NCBI RefSeq assembly: GCF_030691135.1
Contig: NZ_JAUYFA010000029.1
Location: 1 to 64,000, forward strand
Direction of reading: 5' to 3'
DNA from: Phreatobacter sp.
GTDB taxonomy: Bacteria; Pseudomonadota; Alphaproteobacteria; Rhizobiales; Phreatobacteraceae
Length of the DNA stretch: 64,000 nucleotides
The first letter of the stretch is position 1. The number at the start of each line of letters is the position of its first letter. Under the pieces are notes generated by a model. That model did not search any database. It worked only from the letters and a program-made list of their open reading frames with translations, and was not told where the DNA came from. Shown piece after piece: positions 36,815 through 45,839 of this stretch. Position numbers and translations under genes: made by a program.

Positions 36815-38656
36815 ATGCTGCACCGCTTTCTCCTCCCCGGCCTCGCCCTCGCCGTTCTGGTGACGGGTTCGGGCGCGCCATCAGAGGCGGCTGCGGACTT
36901 TCCGCGCGCTCCGATCCGCCCGGCCATCGCCATGCATGGCGAGCCCGCCGCAGCGCCAGATGCTGCCCACCGACGCTACGTGAACCCCGACGCCCCCAAG
37001 GGCGGCCGCATCGTCCTCGGCGTGCAGGGGACTTTCGATACGCTCAATCCTTTCGTCGTCCGGGGCCTGCCGGTCCCCGGCGCCCGCCAGTATATCCACG
37101 AGACCCTGCTGGCACGCTCCTACGACGAGCCCTTCACCCTCTACCCGCAGATCGCGGCGGGGCTCGAAGTGCCGGACGACCGCTCATGGATCATCTTCCA
37201 CGTCGATCCGCGCGCCCGCTTTTCCGATGGACGCCCGGTGACGGCCGCCGACATCCGCTTTTCGTTCGAGCTGCTCAGGGAGCGCGGCCGCCCCAACCAC
37301 CGCGCCTATTACCGCAAGGTGCGCCAGGTCGACCTGATCGATGCGCAGACGATCCGCTTCGATGTCGCCGCGGCCAACGACCGCGAACTGCCGCTGATTC
37401 TCGGCCTGATGCCGATCCTGCCGCAACACGCAACCGACCCCGCGACCTTCGAGGACACGACGCTGCAGCCGCTCGTCGGTTCCGGGCCCTACACGGTGGG
37501 CGAGGTCCGCGCGGGCGAGAGCCTGTCCCTCAAGCGCGACCCCAACTGGTGGGGCCGCGACCTCGCCATCAACCGCGGCCTGTTCAATTTCGACGAGATC
37601 CGCTTCGAATTCTATCGCGACGGCAACACGCTCTTCGAGGCTTTCAAGAAGGGGCTGGTCGACAGCCGCGTGGAAACCGATCCCGGCCGCTGGACCTCGG
37701 GCTACGACTTTCCCGCCATGCGCGAGGGCAGGATCCTGCGCGAGACGCTGCGCCCCGGCACGCCGAAGGGCATTCGCGGCCTGACCATGAACACGCGGCG
37801 TCCGGTGTTCCAGGACGTGAGGGTGCGCGAGGCCCTGGGGCTGCTGTTCGACTTCGAATGGACCAATCACGCGCTCTATGCCGGCGGTTTCGAGCGCAGC
37901 CAGTCGCTCTTCGAGGGGTCGGAGCTTTCCGCCCGCGGCAGGCCCGCCGGTGCGGAGGAACGCAGCCTTCTCGCCGATGCCGGCGCAAGGGTCCGCGACG
38001 ACATTCTCGACGGTACCTACCAGGTGCCGGTTTCCGACGGCTCGGGCAGCGACCGCACCCGCCTGCGCCAGGCGATCGCCCTGTTCGCGGCGGCCGGCTG
38101 GCGCCTCGAGGGCGGCGCCATGCGCAGCGCGGCGACGGGCCAGCCCTTCAGCTTCGAGTTCCTCGTCGCGACCCGCGACCAGGAGCGGCTCGCCCTGACT
38201 TACCAGCGCTTCCTGCAGCGGGCCGGCATCCGGATGGCGGTGCGCAACGTCGATGCCGTGCAATATGACCGACGGCTGCGTGAATATGATTTCGACATGG
38301 CCGACTACCGCTGGTGGAACACTTCGCTGTCCCCGGGCAACGAACAGGCCTTCTACTGGGGTATCGCCGCCGGCCGTTCGCCGGGCAGCCGCAACCTGCC
38401 CGGCATCGCCGATCCGGCTGTCGACAGGCTGGTTGCGGCGATCGTCGAGGCCCGGCGGCGCGAGGACCTCGTCACCGCGGCGCGGGCGCTCGACCGGGTG
38501 GTGACGTCCGGCTTCTACTGGGTGCCGCTGTTCCACCAGCCGGCACAGTGGATTGCCCACTGGAATTACATCGGCATGCCTGCCGAATCATCCGTTTTCG
38601 GCTATCTCGTTGAGACGTGGTGGCGGCGTGACGCTGGTGGGGCTGACAGACAGTGA
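36815..38656 (+). CDS. Extracellular solute-binding protein, family 5 (YejA-like)
   Basis: Periplasmic oligopeptide-type ABC transporter binding protein, 613 aa, with a signal peptide at residues 1-25 (ending SEAAA). The segment YVNPDAPKGG near residue 52 and the following TFDTLNPFVVRG mark the YejA branch (microcin C/peptide uptake). SBP family 5 features include SWIIFHVDPRARFSDGRPVTAADI. No permease or ATPase gene accompanies it, so it is an orphan or serves a transporter encoded elsewhere. ATG 36815 is chosen because the frame upstream lacks signal features. Its stop overlaps the next start (GTGA). Confidence 0.9.
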   Translation: MLHRFLLPGLALAVLVTGSGAPSEAAADFPRAPIRPAIAMHGEPAAAPDAAHRRYVNPDAPKGGRIVLGVQGTFDTLNPFVVRGLPVPGARQYIHETLLARSYDEPFTLYPQIAAGLEVPDDRSWIIFHVDPRARFSDGRPVTAADIRFSFELLRERGRPNHRAYYRKVRQVDLIDAQTIRFDVAAANDRELPLILGLMPILPQHATDPATFEDTTLQPLVGSGPYTVGEVRAGESLSLKRDPNWWGRDLAINRGLFNFDEIRFEFYRDGNTLFEAFKKGLVDSRVETDPGRWTSGYDFPAMREGRILRETLRPGTPKGIRGLTMNTRRPVFQDVRVREALGLLFDFEWTNHALYAGGFERSQSLFEGSELSARGRPAGAEERSLLADAGARVRDDILDGTYQVPVSDGSGSDRTRLRQAIALFAAAGWRLEGGAMRSAATGQPFSFEFLVATRDQERLALTYQRFLQRAGIRMAVRNVDAVQYDRRLREYDFDMADYRWWNTSLSPGNEQAFYWGIAAGRSPGSRNLPGIADPAVDRLVAAIVEARRREDLVTAARALDRVVTSGFYWVPLFHQPAQWIAHWNYIGMPAESSVFGYLVETWWRRDAGGADRQ

Positions 38657-40308
38657 TTCTGGGGCGCGGCAAGAAGGGCAAGACTCCGGGCGTGGCAGGT
38701 CGCGTGACGCTCGACGGATTGCTGCGCCGTGCCGCCGAAATCCGCCCCGAATCGCGAGCCCTCGCTGACGCTCCCAACCGGCCTCATCTCATCGGCGGTG
38801 AGCCGCGCCAGCTGTCCTGGGCCGAGCTCGACGGCCTCGTCGACGCCCTCGCCGGACGGCTGCGGGACATGGGTCTGCCCACCGACGCCGTCGTGGCGAC
38901 CCAGTTCGCCCTGTCGAGCGACGCGGTCATCGCCCTTCTCGCGCTGTCGCGCGCCGGCCTCATCGCAGCTCCCGTCCCGCTCGGCTGGGGACGGCGCGAG
39001 ACATCGGCCCATCTCCAGCGGACCGGCGCCCGTGCCATCCTCACCGCCGGTCGCGTCGGACCGGTGGACTGCGCCGACATGATGCGGTTCGCCGCCGCCG
39101 AGACCTTCTCCGTCCGCTTCGTCCTGTCGCTCGGCGGACCGGCCCTCGACGGCGTCATCCCGCTCGACGACGTGCTGACGCTGCCGGTCGCGGCCGAACG
39201 GGTCGAGATCGCCCGTCCCGACAATCCCGCCGACCACGTCGCGGTGGTCACGACCGACGCGGTAGCGGCAGGCCATATCGCAGTCGCACGCAGCCACAAT
39301 GAGCTGATCGCCGGAGGCCTCGCCGCCTTCATGGCCGGTGTCCCCGACGAACACTCGGTCTTCGCCGCGACCCTCGCGCCTGACTGTTTCGCCGGCATCG
39401 CCCTGCAGATCATCCCCTGGCTCATGGCCGGCGGCACCCTCATCGCCCATCCGCCGCTGGCGCTGCGCGTCGTCGTCGACCGTCTGGCCCCCGACGGCAC
39501 GACCCATGCCGTGCTGCCCGCCGCAGCGGCAGCCGCCGTGGTCAACGCGCCCCTCGCCCGGCGCCCGGCACTGCGCCACCTGGCGCTCTTCTCGCGCCGG
39601 CCCGTCGAGATGCAGGCCTTTGCCGAGGCTGTGGCGGAAGGCCTCGCCGTCGACATCTTCCTCGGCATCGGCGAAACCGCGGTCGCACGCGCTCTCAAGG
39701 GCCAGCCCGGCTCGCTGATGCTCGGACCGGACACCCATACGTCCGGCGGCGGACAGTCGCCCATCCTGATCGAAACCCGCGTCTGCCCCGAAGGCCACCT
39801 GTCTGTGCGCGGCGCCATGGTGCCGCGTTCCGCCTTCCCGCCCGGCGCCGAGAACAGCCAGCCTCCGTTCTGGTCGATCGACGAAGACGGGTTCCGTGAC
39901 ACCGGCCTGCCGGCTGCCGCCGACAAGGCCCGCAAGAGCGTCGCCATCGGCTCGCGCGAGCCCGGGGTGGTCTCCATCGGCGGGCGCCGCTTCGCCGAAA
40001 GCGCGCTGCGCGCTGCCTACGTCGAGGCCGGCGGCGAGATCGCTCCGGTCATCAGGCCCGATCCCCTGCTCGGCGACCGCGTCTCCGGCGTCGTCGGTGA
40101 CGGCCGGGCGATCGCCGGGCTCGCCGACCGGCTCCTCGACACCGGAGTGACGCCCCTCGCCATCCCCGGCGGCACGCGGCAGGCCACCCAGATGCCCTTC
40201 GAGGATACGCGGCCACGTGAGCCCGAGCCGCTGCTCGATCCCCTCGGGGATGCCCATTCCGCCCTTGCACAACTCCTGAGCGTGGCGCGCGCGGCCGCGG
40301 GGTATTAA
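38653..40308 (+). CDS. Degenerate adenylate-forming (acyl-CoA synthetase-like) protein
   Basis: A 551-aa protein with the AMP-binding superfamily layout: an N-terminal LSWAELDGLVDALAGRL segment, the VATQFALSSDAVIALLALSRAGLI helix region, and a VARSHNEL segment that in active enzymes directly follows the P-loop. The P-loop itself is gone: residues 200-209 read TTDAVAAGHI instead of T-S-G-T-T-G-x-P-K. The A5 motif reads GIGETA (338-343), the A7 aspartate is Leu (TGL, 417-419) and no catalytic A10 lysine motif is visible. It therefore probably binds a ligand without ligase activity. GTG start overlaps the preceding stop. Confidence 0.7.
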   Translation: MILGRGKKGKTPGVAGRVTLDGLLRRAAEIRPESRALADAPNRPHLIGGEPRQLSWAELDGLVDALAGRLRDMGLPTDAVVATQFALSSDAVIALLALSRAGLIAAPVPLGWGRRETSAHLQRTGARAILTAGRVGPVDCADMMRFAAAETFSVRFVLSLGGPALDGVIPLDDVLTLPVAAERVEIARPDNPADHVAVVTTDAVAAGHIAVARSHNELIAGGLAAFMAGVPDEHSVFAATLAPDCFAGIALQIIPWLMAGGTLIAHPPLALRVVVDRLAPDGTTHAVLPAAAAAAVVNAPLARRPALRHLALFSRRPVEMQAFAEAVAEGLAVDIFLGIGETAVARALKGQPGSLMLGPDTHTSGGGQSPILIETRVCPEGHLSVRGAMVPRSAFPPGAENSQPPFWSIDEDGFRDTGLPAAADKARKSVAIGSREPGVVSIGGRRFAESALRAAYVEAGGEIAPVIRPDPLLGDRVSGVVGDGRAIAGLADRLLDTGVTPLAIPGGTRQATQMPFEDTRPREPEPLLDPLGDAHSALAQLLSVARAAAGY

Positions 40309-40336
40309 GTCTGGGCTTTCTGTCAGGGAGCCTGCC

Positions 40337-41026
40337 ATGGCCGACACCCCATCCTCGACCCCGCCCGCGCTGACGATCGACGTCGTGTCAGACGTCGTCT
40401 GCCCCTGGTGCTTCGTTGGCAAGCGCCGGCTGGAAAAGGCGCTGGCCCTGACACCCGACATCGCGACAGAGATCCACTGGCGGCCCTACCAGCTCGCGCC
40501 GGACCTGCCGCCCGAGGGCAAGCCGCGGCGCCAATACATGCTGGACAAATTCGGCGATCCCGCACGCATCCGGCAGATCCACGAAAGGCTGACCGGGATC
40601 GGCGCCGTAGAGGGCATCGCCTTCGATTTCGACCGCATCGCGGTCGCCCCCAACACGCTGAACGCGCACCGCCTGATTCTGTGGGCCCGCTCGCCGGAAA
40701 CCCAGGGCCGCGTGGTCGAGGCCCTGTTCTCCGCCTTCTTCGTCGAGGGCCGCAACCTCGCCGACGATGCTGAACTCGTCGCGATCGGGGAATCTTGCGG
40801 TCTCGACGGTGCGCTTCTGGCGGAACTGTTGTCGACCGAGGCCGATATCGAGCGCATACGCCGTGAATATGCCTCGGCCCAGAAGATCGGCGTCACCGGC
40901 GTCCCCTTCTTCATCGTCGCCGGGCGCTACGGCATCGCCGGTGCCGAGGCGCCGGAGACGATCGCCGGCGCCATCCGGCAGGCCGCGGCGGAAGCGGACG
41001 CACCCACGGGCCACGTTGCGTCGTGA
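40337..41026 (+). CDS. DsbA/FrnE-family thiol oxidoreductase
   Basis: A 229-aa thioredoxin-fold protein with inserted helical domain and active-site C22-P-W-C25, followed by the GVTGVPFF cis-proline loop near residue 187. There is no signal peptide, so it should act in the cytoplasm, as for the FrnE group, where related proteins act as disulfide isomerases in oxidative stress. It begins 28 bases after the degenerate ligase gene and ends 41 bases before moaC, so it may bridge the two transcripts. Confidence 0.85.
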   Translation: MADTPSSTPPALTIDVVSDVVCPWCFVGKRRLEKALALTPDIATEIHWRPYQLAPDLPPEGKPRRQYMLDKFGDPARIRQIHERLTGIGAVEGIAFDFDRIAVAPNTLNAHRLILWARSPETQGRVVEALFSAFFVEGRNLADDAELVAIGESCGLDGALLAELLSTEADIERIRREYASAQKIGVTGVPFFIVAGRYGIAGAEAPETIAGAIRQAAAEADAPTGHVAS

Positions 41027-41067
41027 CGGTCGTTGCGGAGCGTTCACGGAGGCGCTAGGTCCGATCC

Positions 41068-41553
41068 ATGGCACAGTCGATCACCCTCACCCACCTCGAT
41101 GCGAGCGGCACGGCCAACATGGTCGACGTCTCCGCCAAACCGGCCACCGAGCGCACGGCGGTCGCCGTCGGTGCGGTGGTGATGAAACCGGAGACCCTGG
41201 CGCTGGTGCGGGCGGGCGACGCCAAGAAGGGCGATGTGCTCGGCACGGCGCGCCTTGCCGGCATCATGGCCGCCAAGCGCACTCATGAGCTCATCCCGCT
41301 CTGCCATCCGCTGTTGCTGACCAAGGTCGCCGTCGACGTCACGCCGGACGACGCGCTGCCGGGCGTCAGGGTGAGCGCCACCGTCAAGGTCTCGGGCCAG
41401 ACGGGTGTCGAGATGGAGGCCCTGACTGCCGTCTCCGTCGCCTGTCTGACCGTCTACGACATGGTCAAGGCCGTCGACCGCGGCATGCGGATCGAGGCCG
41501 TCCATCTCGTCGAGAAGACTGGCGGCGCCTCCGGCACCTACAGGGCGGAGTGA
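41068..41553 (+). CDS. moaC: Cyclic pyranopterin monophosphate synthase MoaC
   Basis: Second step of the first stage of molybdenum cofactor synthesis: converts the MoaA product to cyclic pyranopterin monophosphate. Family hallmarks are [32 protein letters not shown] (substrate-binding His and Lys region), [20 protein letters not shown] and the C-terminal KTGGASG. Length is 161 aa. moeA starts 4 bases after its stop. Moco is needed by the xanthine dehydrogenase at 25062-28845. Confidence 0.96.
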   Translation: MAQSITLTHLDASGTANMVDVSAKPATERTAVAVGAVVMKPETLALVRAGDAKKGDVLGTARLAGIMAAKRTHELIPLCHPLLLTKVAVDVTPDDALPGVRVSATVKVSGQTGVEMEALTAVSVACLTVYDMVKAVDRGMRIEAVHLVEKTGGASGTYRAE

Positions 41554-41556
41554 GCC

Positions 41557-42759
41557 ATGGCGGGGCTGCTTCCCGTCGAAGAAGCGCTCGCCCGCGTCCT
41601 GGCAGGTGCCGCTCCCCTGCCGGAAGAGTGGATCCCCGTCGGCGCCTGCGACGGCCGTGTCCTCACCCGTGACCTCGTCTCCGGTCGCAGCCAGCCGCCG
41701 GACGACATGTCGTCGATGGACGGCTATGCGGTGCGCAGCGCCGACCTGCCCGGGCAGCTCACCGTCATCGGGGAATCGGCGGCGGGCCGCGGCTTCGGCG
41801 GTTCCGTGACCGCCGGAACCGCCGTGCGCATCTTCACCGGCGCGCCGGTGCCGGCCGGCGCCGATGCGATCGTCATGCAGGAGGACACCGCGCGCGAGGG
41901 CGACCAGGTCGTCATGGCCAGAGCTGCCCGCGACGGCCAGTTCATCCGACGCCGCGGGCTCGACTTCACCGAAGGGCTCACCGGCCTTGCGGCCGGCACC
42001 CTGATGAACCCGCGGCGCCTGGCCCTCGCCGCCGCCATGAACCATGCCAACGTTCCCGTGCACCGCAGGCCGCGGGTCGCCATCCTGTCGACCGGCGACG
42101 AACTGGTGGAGCCGGGAACGGCGCCGGGACCGGACCAGATCGTCTCCTCGAACGCGCTGGCGCTGGCCGCCATCGTCCGGCGGGCCGGTGGTGAACCCAC
42201 CATGCTCGGCATCGCGCCGGACCGCCTGGACGAGACCCTTGCCCGCGTGCGCGCCGCCCGAGAAACGGGGCACGACGTCCTCGTGACGTCCGGCGGCGCC
42301 TCGGTCGGCGAATATGACCTGATGCGCGAAGTGATCGCCGCTGAGGGCGCCGCACCCGGCTTCTGGAAGATCGCGATGCGTCCGGGCAAGCCCCTGATGA
42401 TGGCCGATCTCGGCCCGATGCGCCTTCTCGGACTGCCCGGCAATCCCGTCGCCTCCTTCGTCTGTGCCACCCTGTTCCTGCGGCCGCTGCTGCTCCGCCT
42501 GGCTGGCCGCGCCGACCGGACCGACGAGACCGAGGACGCGGTTCTCGGCACGGATGTCGGCCCCAACGACCTCAGGGCCGATCACCTGCGCGCAACCCTT
42601 GCGACCCGCGACGGCCGCCTCGTCGCGACGCCCTTTCCGGTCCAGGACTCGTCGATGATCCGGGTGCTCGCCGAAGCCGACGCCCTCATCCTCCGGCCGC
42701 CGCACGCGCCGGCCGCGGCAGCGGGCAGTCCCTGCCGGATCCTGCGGCTCGATCCCTAG
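41557..42759 (+). CDS. moeA: Molybdopterin molybdenumtransferase MoeA
   Basis: Inserts molybdate into adenylylated molybdopterin. Domain order is standard: N-terminal domain with PPDDMSSMDGYA, the beta domain with GTAVRIFTGAPVPAGADAIV (around residues 88-107), the MoaB/Mog-like domain with ILSTGDELVEPG and TSGGASVGEYD, then GLPGNPVASFV and the C-terminal domain. Length is 400 aa. moaC-moeA-lexA is a conserved order in Hyphomicrobiales. 110 bp separate it from lexA, including the SOS operators. Confidence 0.95.
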   Translation: MAGLLPVEEALARVLAGAAPLPEEWIPVGACDGRVLTRDLVSGRSQPPDDMSSMDGYAVRSADLPGQLTVIGESAAGRGFGGSVTAGTAVRIFTGAPVPAGADAIVMQEDTAREGDQVVMARAARDGQFIRRRGLDFTEGLTGLAAGTLMNPRRLALAAAMNHANVPVHRRPRVAILSTGDELVEPGTAPGPDQIVSSNALALAAIVRRAGGEPTMLGIAPDRLDETLARVRAARETGHDVLVTSGGASVGEYDLMREVIAAEGAAPGFWKIAMRPGKPLMMADLGPMRLLGLPGNPVASFVCATLFLRPLLLRLAGRADRTDETEDAVLGTDVGPNDLRADHLRATLATRDGRLVATPFPVQDSSMIRVLAEADALILRPPHAPAAAAGSPCRILRLDP

Positions 42760-42785
42760 TCCCGCTCTTTACCGGATATCAACGG

Positions 42786-42814
42786 TTGCGGAACACATAA
42801 AGAACGAATAGTGA
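42786..42814 (+). promoter_or_regulatory. Candidate lexA promoter
   Basis: TTGCGG at 42786-42791 and TAGTGA at 42809-42814 are separated by 17 bp. The -35 agrees well with sigma-70-type sequences and the -10 only partly. The two SOS boxes overlap its spacer and its expected start region, the arrangement expected for autorepression. Assigned by eye only. Confidence 0.4.
42791..42805 (-). promoter_or_regulatory. LexA operator (SOS box) 1
   Basis: GAAC at 42791-42794 and GAAC at 42802-42805 with a 7-base spacer: the reverse complement of the alphaproteobacterial consensus GTTC-N7-GTTC. It lies within the -35/spacer region of the candidate lexA promoter. Confidence 0.8.
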
Positions 42815-42816
42815 TT

Positions 42817-42831
42817 GTTCATGGTCTGTTC
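42817..42831 (+). promoter_or_regulatory. LexA operator (SOS box) 2
   Basis: GTTC at 42817-42820 and GTTC at 42828-42831 with a 7-base spacer, matching the alphaproteobacterial LexA consensus directly. Its centre is 26 bp from that of the first box and it covers the expected transcription start, 38 bp before the lexA ATG. Confidence 0.85.
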
Positions 42832-42869
42832 GGCTGAGTCGGGCCGATGAAATCCAGGGACGGAAACCG

Positions 42870-43562
42870 ATGCTGACGCGCAAGCAACATGAACTTCTCC
42901 GCTTCATCCAGGAGCGACTGAAGGAAAGCGGCGTGCCCCCCTCTTTCGACGAGATGAAGGAAGCACTCGACCTGAAGTCGAAGTCAGGCATCCACCGGCT
43001 GATCACGGCGCTGGAGGAACGGGGCTTCATTCGCCGGCTACCCAACAGGGCCCGTGCGCTGGAAGTGATTCGCCAGCCGGAACAGTCTGCCGGTCCCGCC
43101 CGTGGCAAATTCTCGCCGAGCGTCATCGAAGGCTCGCTCGGTCGCGCCCGCCCCTCGGCGCCGGACGACGACGTGGTCATGCCGGTTTCCGTGCCGCTGA
43201 TGGGCCGCATCGCCGCGGGCGTGCCGCGCGAGGCGATCGAACAGCGCATGTCCACCGTATCGGTTCCGCCGGAAATGCTGACCCGCGGCGAACATTATGC
43301 GCTCGAAGTCAGGGGCGATTCCATGATCGAGGCGGGCATCCTGGAGGGTGATCTCGCGCTGATTCGCAAGGGTGACAGCGCCGAGACCGGCGATATCGTC
43401 GTCGCCCTGATCGACGACGAGGAGGCGACCCTCAAGCGCCTGCGCAAGCGCGGAACCTCGATCGCCCTCGAGGCGGCAAACCCCGCCTATGAGACGCGGG
43501 TTCTGGGTCCCGACCGGGTGCAGATCCAGGGCAAGCTGGTCGGCCTGATCAGGCGTTACTGA
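42870..43562 (+). CDS. lexA: LexA repressor
   Basis: SOS repressor that self-cleaves with RecA filaments after DNA damage. The N-terminal winged helix is [13 protein letters not shown] through the recognition region [16 protein letters not shown]; the linker is long. The S24 domain has the cleavage site A116-G117, nucleophile S151 (GDSM) and general-base K189 (ATLKRL). At 230 aa it is longer than the 202-aa E. coli protein, as usual in alphaproteobacteria. Two operators upstream indicate autoregulation. It converges with comEC. Confidence 0.97.
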   Translation: MLTRKQHELLRFIQERLKESGVPPSFDEMKEALDLKSKSGIHRLITALEERGFIRRLPNRARALEVIRQPEQSAGPARGKFSPSVIEGSLGRARPSAPDDDVVMPVSVPLMGRIAAGVPREAIEQRMSTVSVPPEMLTRGEHYALEVRGDSMIEAGILEGDLALIRKGDSAETGDIVVALIDDEEATLKRLRKRGTSIALEAANPAYETRVLGPDRVQIQGKLVGLIRRY

Positions 43563-43568
43563 GGCTTT

Positions 43569-45839
43569 TTACTGAGCCGGCTCCGGAACGGACTCGTCCA
43601 GGTCTGGGATCGTCTCCGCCTCCGGGTCGTTTCCTGCCGGAACGGCCGGCTCGGCGCGCCCGGGAATTTTGAGGACCGGCGGCACCTCCCCGGTCGGTCG
43701 CGGCCTGAACCAGGGTCGGTCGGCACCCGCCGGCCGGGCGGTTTCGACCCGCCAGCCCGCGGGTTCGTCATGGATCCGCAGCGCCCCTGTCCAGGCGACG
43801 GCGCGCAGGTCGACGACGATGGCGGCGCAGCCTGCCGGAGGATCGTTCCGCGTCACGACGATCCGCGCTTCGCGGCAATCGTCCGAGAGGGCATCGGGGT
43901 GACGCGGCACCGCGATCCGGCCGCCGCCCGCCAGCGGCATGGCACAACCGAGCGGATCGCAGCGGACGCCTTCCTGCAGCGTCTCGTCGCTGGCACTGCG
44001 CCGGTCGGCTTCCCCGATCAGCCAGCGTTGGACGGCGAAACGGTTGCCCCGCGCCGAGACGACCCGCAGACGGCCGTCCGGCCCGCGGGCGGCGACCGTC
44101 GCCCCCTCCCCGTCGATGAGGAGCAGCGGGCGCTGGCCGTTCGGCGCGATGAGGAGGCCCAGCACGACGACCGGCACTCCGAGCCAGCGCAGCGGCGTCG
44201 AGAACAGCCCCAGGATGATGAAGCCGGCGGATAGTGTCAGCAACCCGGTCGGATGGAGCGAGGCCACGATGATGCGGCCACCCGGCCAGGACGCCACCCA
44301 TTCGCCCGAGCGCACGAAAAGATCGATGCCAAGGCCGGCCAGCGCCCAGATCGGCTTGTCCCAGCCGAAGGGCCAGAGCAGCAGTGCGAGGATCTGCAGC
44401 GGCATCACGAAGAACTCGATGATCGGCGCACCGAGGAGGTTTCCGGCGACGCCGTAGAGATGCACCGTGTTGAAATGGAAGGCCGCATAGGGCGTCGTTG
44501 CCAGGGAGGCGACGAAGGAACTGGAGGCGAGCCCGATGACACCGTTGGTGACGATGAGAACGGATCGCCCCCACCCGGCGGGATCACCCGATTGCCGCTC
44601 GGCCCAGGGGCGCAGCGTGACATAGCCGGCAATGAGCGCCAGCGTCGCCGCGAAGGACATCTGGAAGCTTGGGCCGAGGAGACTTTCCGGCGCGATCACC
44701 AGGACGGCGACGGCCGCCAGCGCGAGAGTCCTGAGCGTCAGCGCGCCGCGGTCGAGAGCGACACCGAGCAGAACCACGGCGATCATGATCCACGACCGCT
44801 GGGTCGCCACCTCCGCCCCGGATATGACGAGATAGGCGGTGGAGACGAGAAGCGCGACGAGTGCCGCCCAGGCCTTCACGTGGCGGGTCAGCGCCAGAGC
44901 CGGCACCAGGGCGAGCCCGCCGCGCACCACGGCGAAGATCAGCGCCGCGACCAGCGCCATGTGGAAGCCGGAGATCGACAGGATGTGATATGTGCCGGCG
45001 GCCCGCATCGCCTCGTTGATGCCTTCGGGAATGCCGTCGCGCTTGCCGGTGACCAGCGCGTCGGCGATGGCACCCGCCGGACCTGGGATGGCGGCGCGGA
45101 TCCGCGTGCTGATGGCGCTCCTGACGGTGTCGAGGCCGGCCCTCAGCCGCACTGGCCACGGCGGATTCCCGGTAGCGGATGCGGCGCCGACCGTGACCGC
45201 ACCGATGACGAAGCCGCTGGCGCCGAGCCCCATGAAATAGGCATCGCGGCCGAAGTCGTAATGTCCGGGTGCCGCGGGATCGGCGGGCGGGCGCAGCCGC
45301 GCCATCAGCGTGACCGGCTGTCCGACGGCGACGGCGGTCCGCATCCGGCTGGTGACCCGGATCCGCTGGGGCATCCGGTCGGGTGCCGGGCTCACCGCGG
45401 TGACATGCAGCGTCAGACGGTCGCCTGCCTCCCGCTTCTCCAGCGCCTCGACCCAGGCCTCGATACGGACGACACCGGTTTCAGCGGCGAGGACCGGGTG
45501 TTTCATCCAATGGGTCTTCAGCGTCGCGGAGGAAAAACCCGCCGCCATGGCGGCCAGAGCCGACACGACCAGGAACGCCGCGTAGCGTTGTCGAAGGCGG
45601 AAGGCGACGAGGCAGAGCGCCGCGAGGAGTGTGAGCGGCGCGGCGAGAGCCGGCTCGTCGGGCGCGGCGAAATAGAGGAGAATGCCGGCGCCCATCGCCA
45701 CCGGCAGCATCAGGAAGGCGCGTCCACGTTCGAGCTCCAGCGCGCCCCAGGCCCGCAGGCGGCCTTTCCAGACATCGAGGGTGAGACCGGGCCAGACACC
45801 TGCCAACGGCCAGGCGCGACCGGCCACGGCGGCAGCCAT
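43569..45839 (-). CDS. ComEC/Rec2-family membrane protein
   Basis: Inner-membrane channel candidate for single-strand DNA uptake (756 aa). Domain order: an N-terminal DUF4131-like region with an OB-like portion (about 60-210), the Competence domain with many membrane segments (ALVTGKRDGIP, HILSISGFHMAL, GAEVATQRSWIM), then a C-terminal soluble part. The C-terminal beta-lactamase-like part lacks the H-x-H-x-D-H metal motif found in Bacillus ComEC. Start uncertain: ATG 45839 or an in-frame GTG at 45860. No other competence genes are in the window, so DNA uptake is not demonstrated. Confidence 0.85.
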   Translation of the reverse strand: MAAAVAGRAWPLAGVWPGLTLDVWKGRLRAWGALELERGRAFLMLPVAMGAGILLYFAAPDEPALAAPLTLLAALCLVAFRLRQRYAAFLVVSALAAMAAGFSSATLKTHWMKHPVLAAETGVVRIEAWVEALEKREAGDRLTLHVTAVSPAPDRMPQRIRVTSRMRTAVAVGQPVTLMARLRPPADPAAPGHYDFGRDAYFMGLGASGFVIGAVTVGAASATGNPPWPVRLRAGLDTVRSAISTRIRAAIPGPAGAIADALVTGKRDGIPEGINEAMRAAGTYHILSISGFHMALVAALIFAVVRGGLALVPALALTRHVKAWAALVALLVSTAYLVISGAEVATQRSWIMIAVVLLGVALDRGALTLRTLALAAVAVLVIAPESLLGPSFQMSFAATLALIAGYVTLRPWAERQSGDPAGWGRSVLIVTNGVIGLASSSFVASLATTPYAAFHFNTVHLYGVAGNLLGAPIIEFFVMPLQILALLLWPFGWDKPIWALAGLGIDLFVRSGEWVASWPGGRIIVASLHPTGLLTLSAGFIILGLFSTPLRWLGVPVVVLGLLIAPNGQRPLLLIDGEGATVAARGPDGRLRVVSARGNRFAVQRWLIGEADRRSASDETLQEGVRCDPLGCAMPLAGGGRIAVPRHPDALSDDCREARIVVTRNDPPAGCAAIVVDLRAVAWTGALRIHDEPAGWRVETARPAGADRPWFRPRPTGEVPPVLKIPGRAEPAVPAGNDPEAETIPDLDESVPEPAQ

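Noticed and set aside
38602-40461. A 619-codon minus-strand frame opposite the degenerate ligase gene
   Set aside because: I considered whether the true gene might be on this strand because the plus-strand product has lost motifs. The plus-strand frame has superfamily-like order, a coupled start and normal third-position GC bias; the minus-strand product has none of these.
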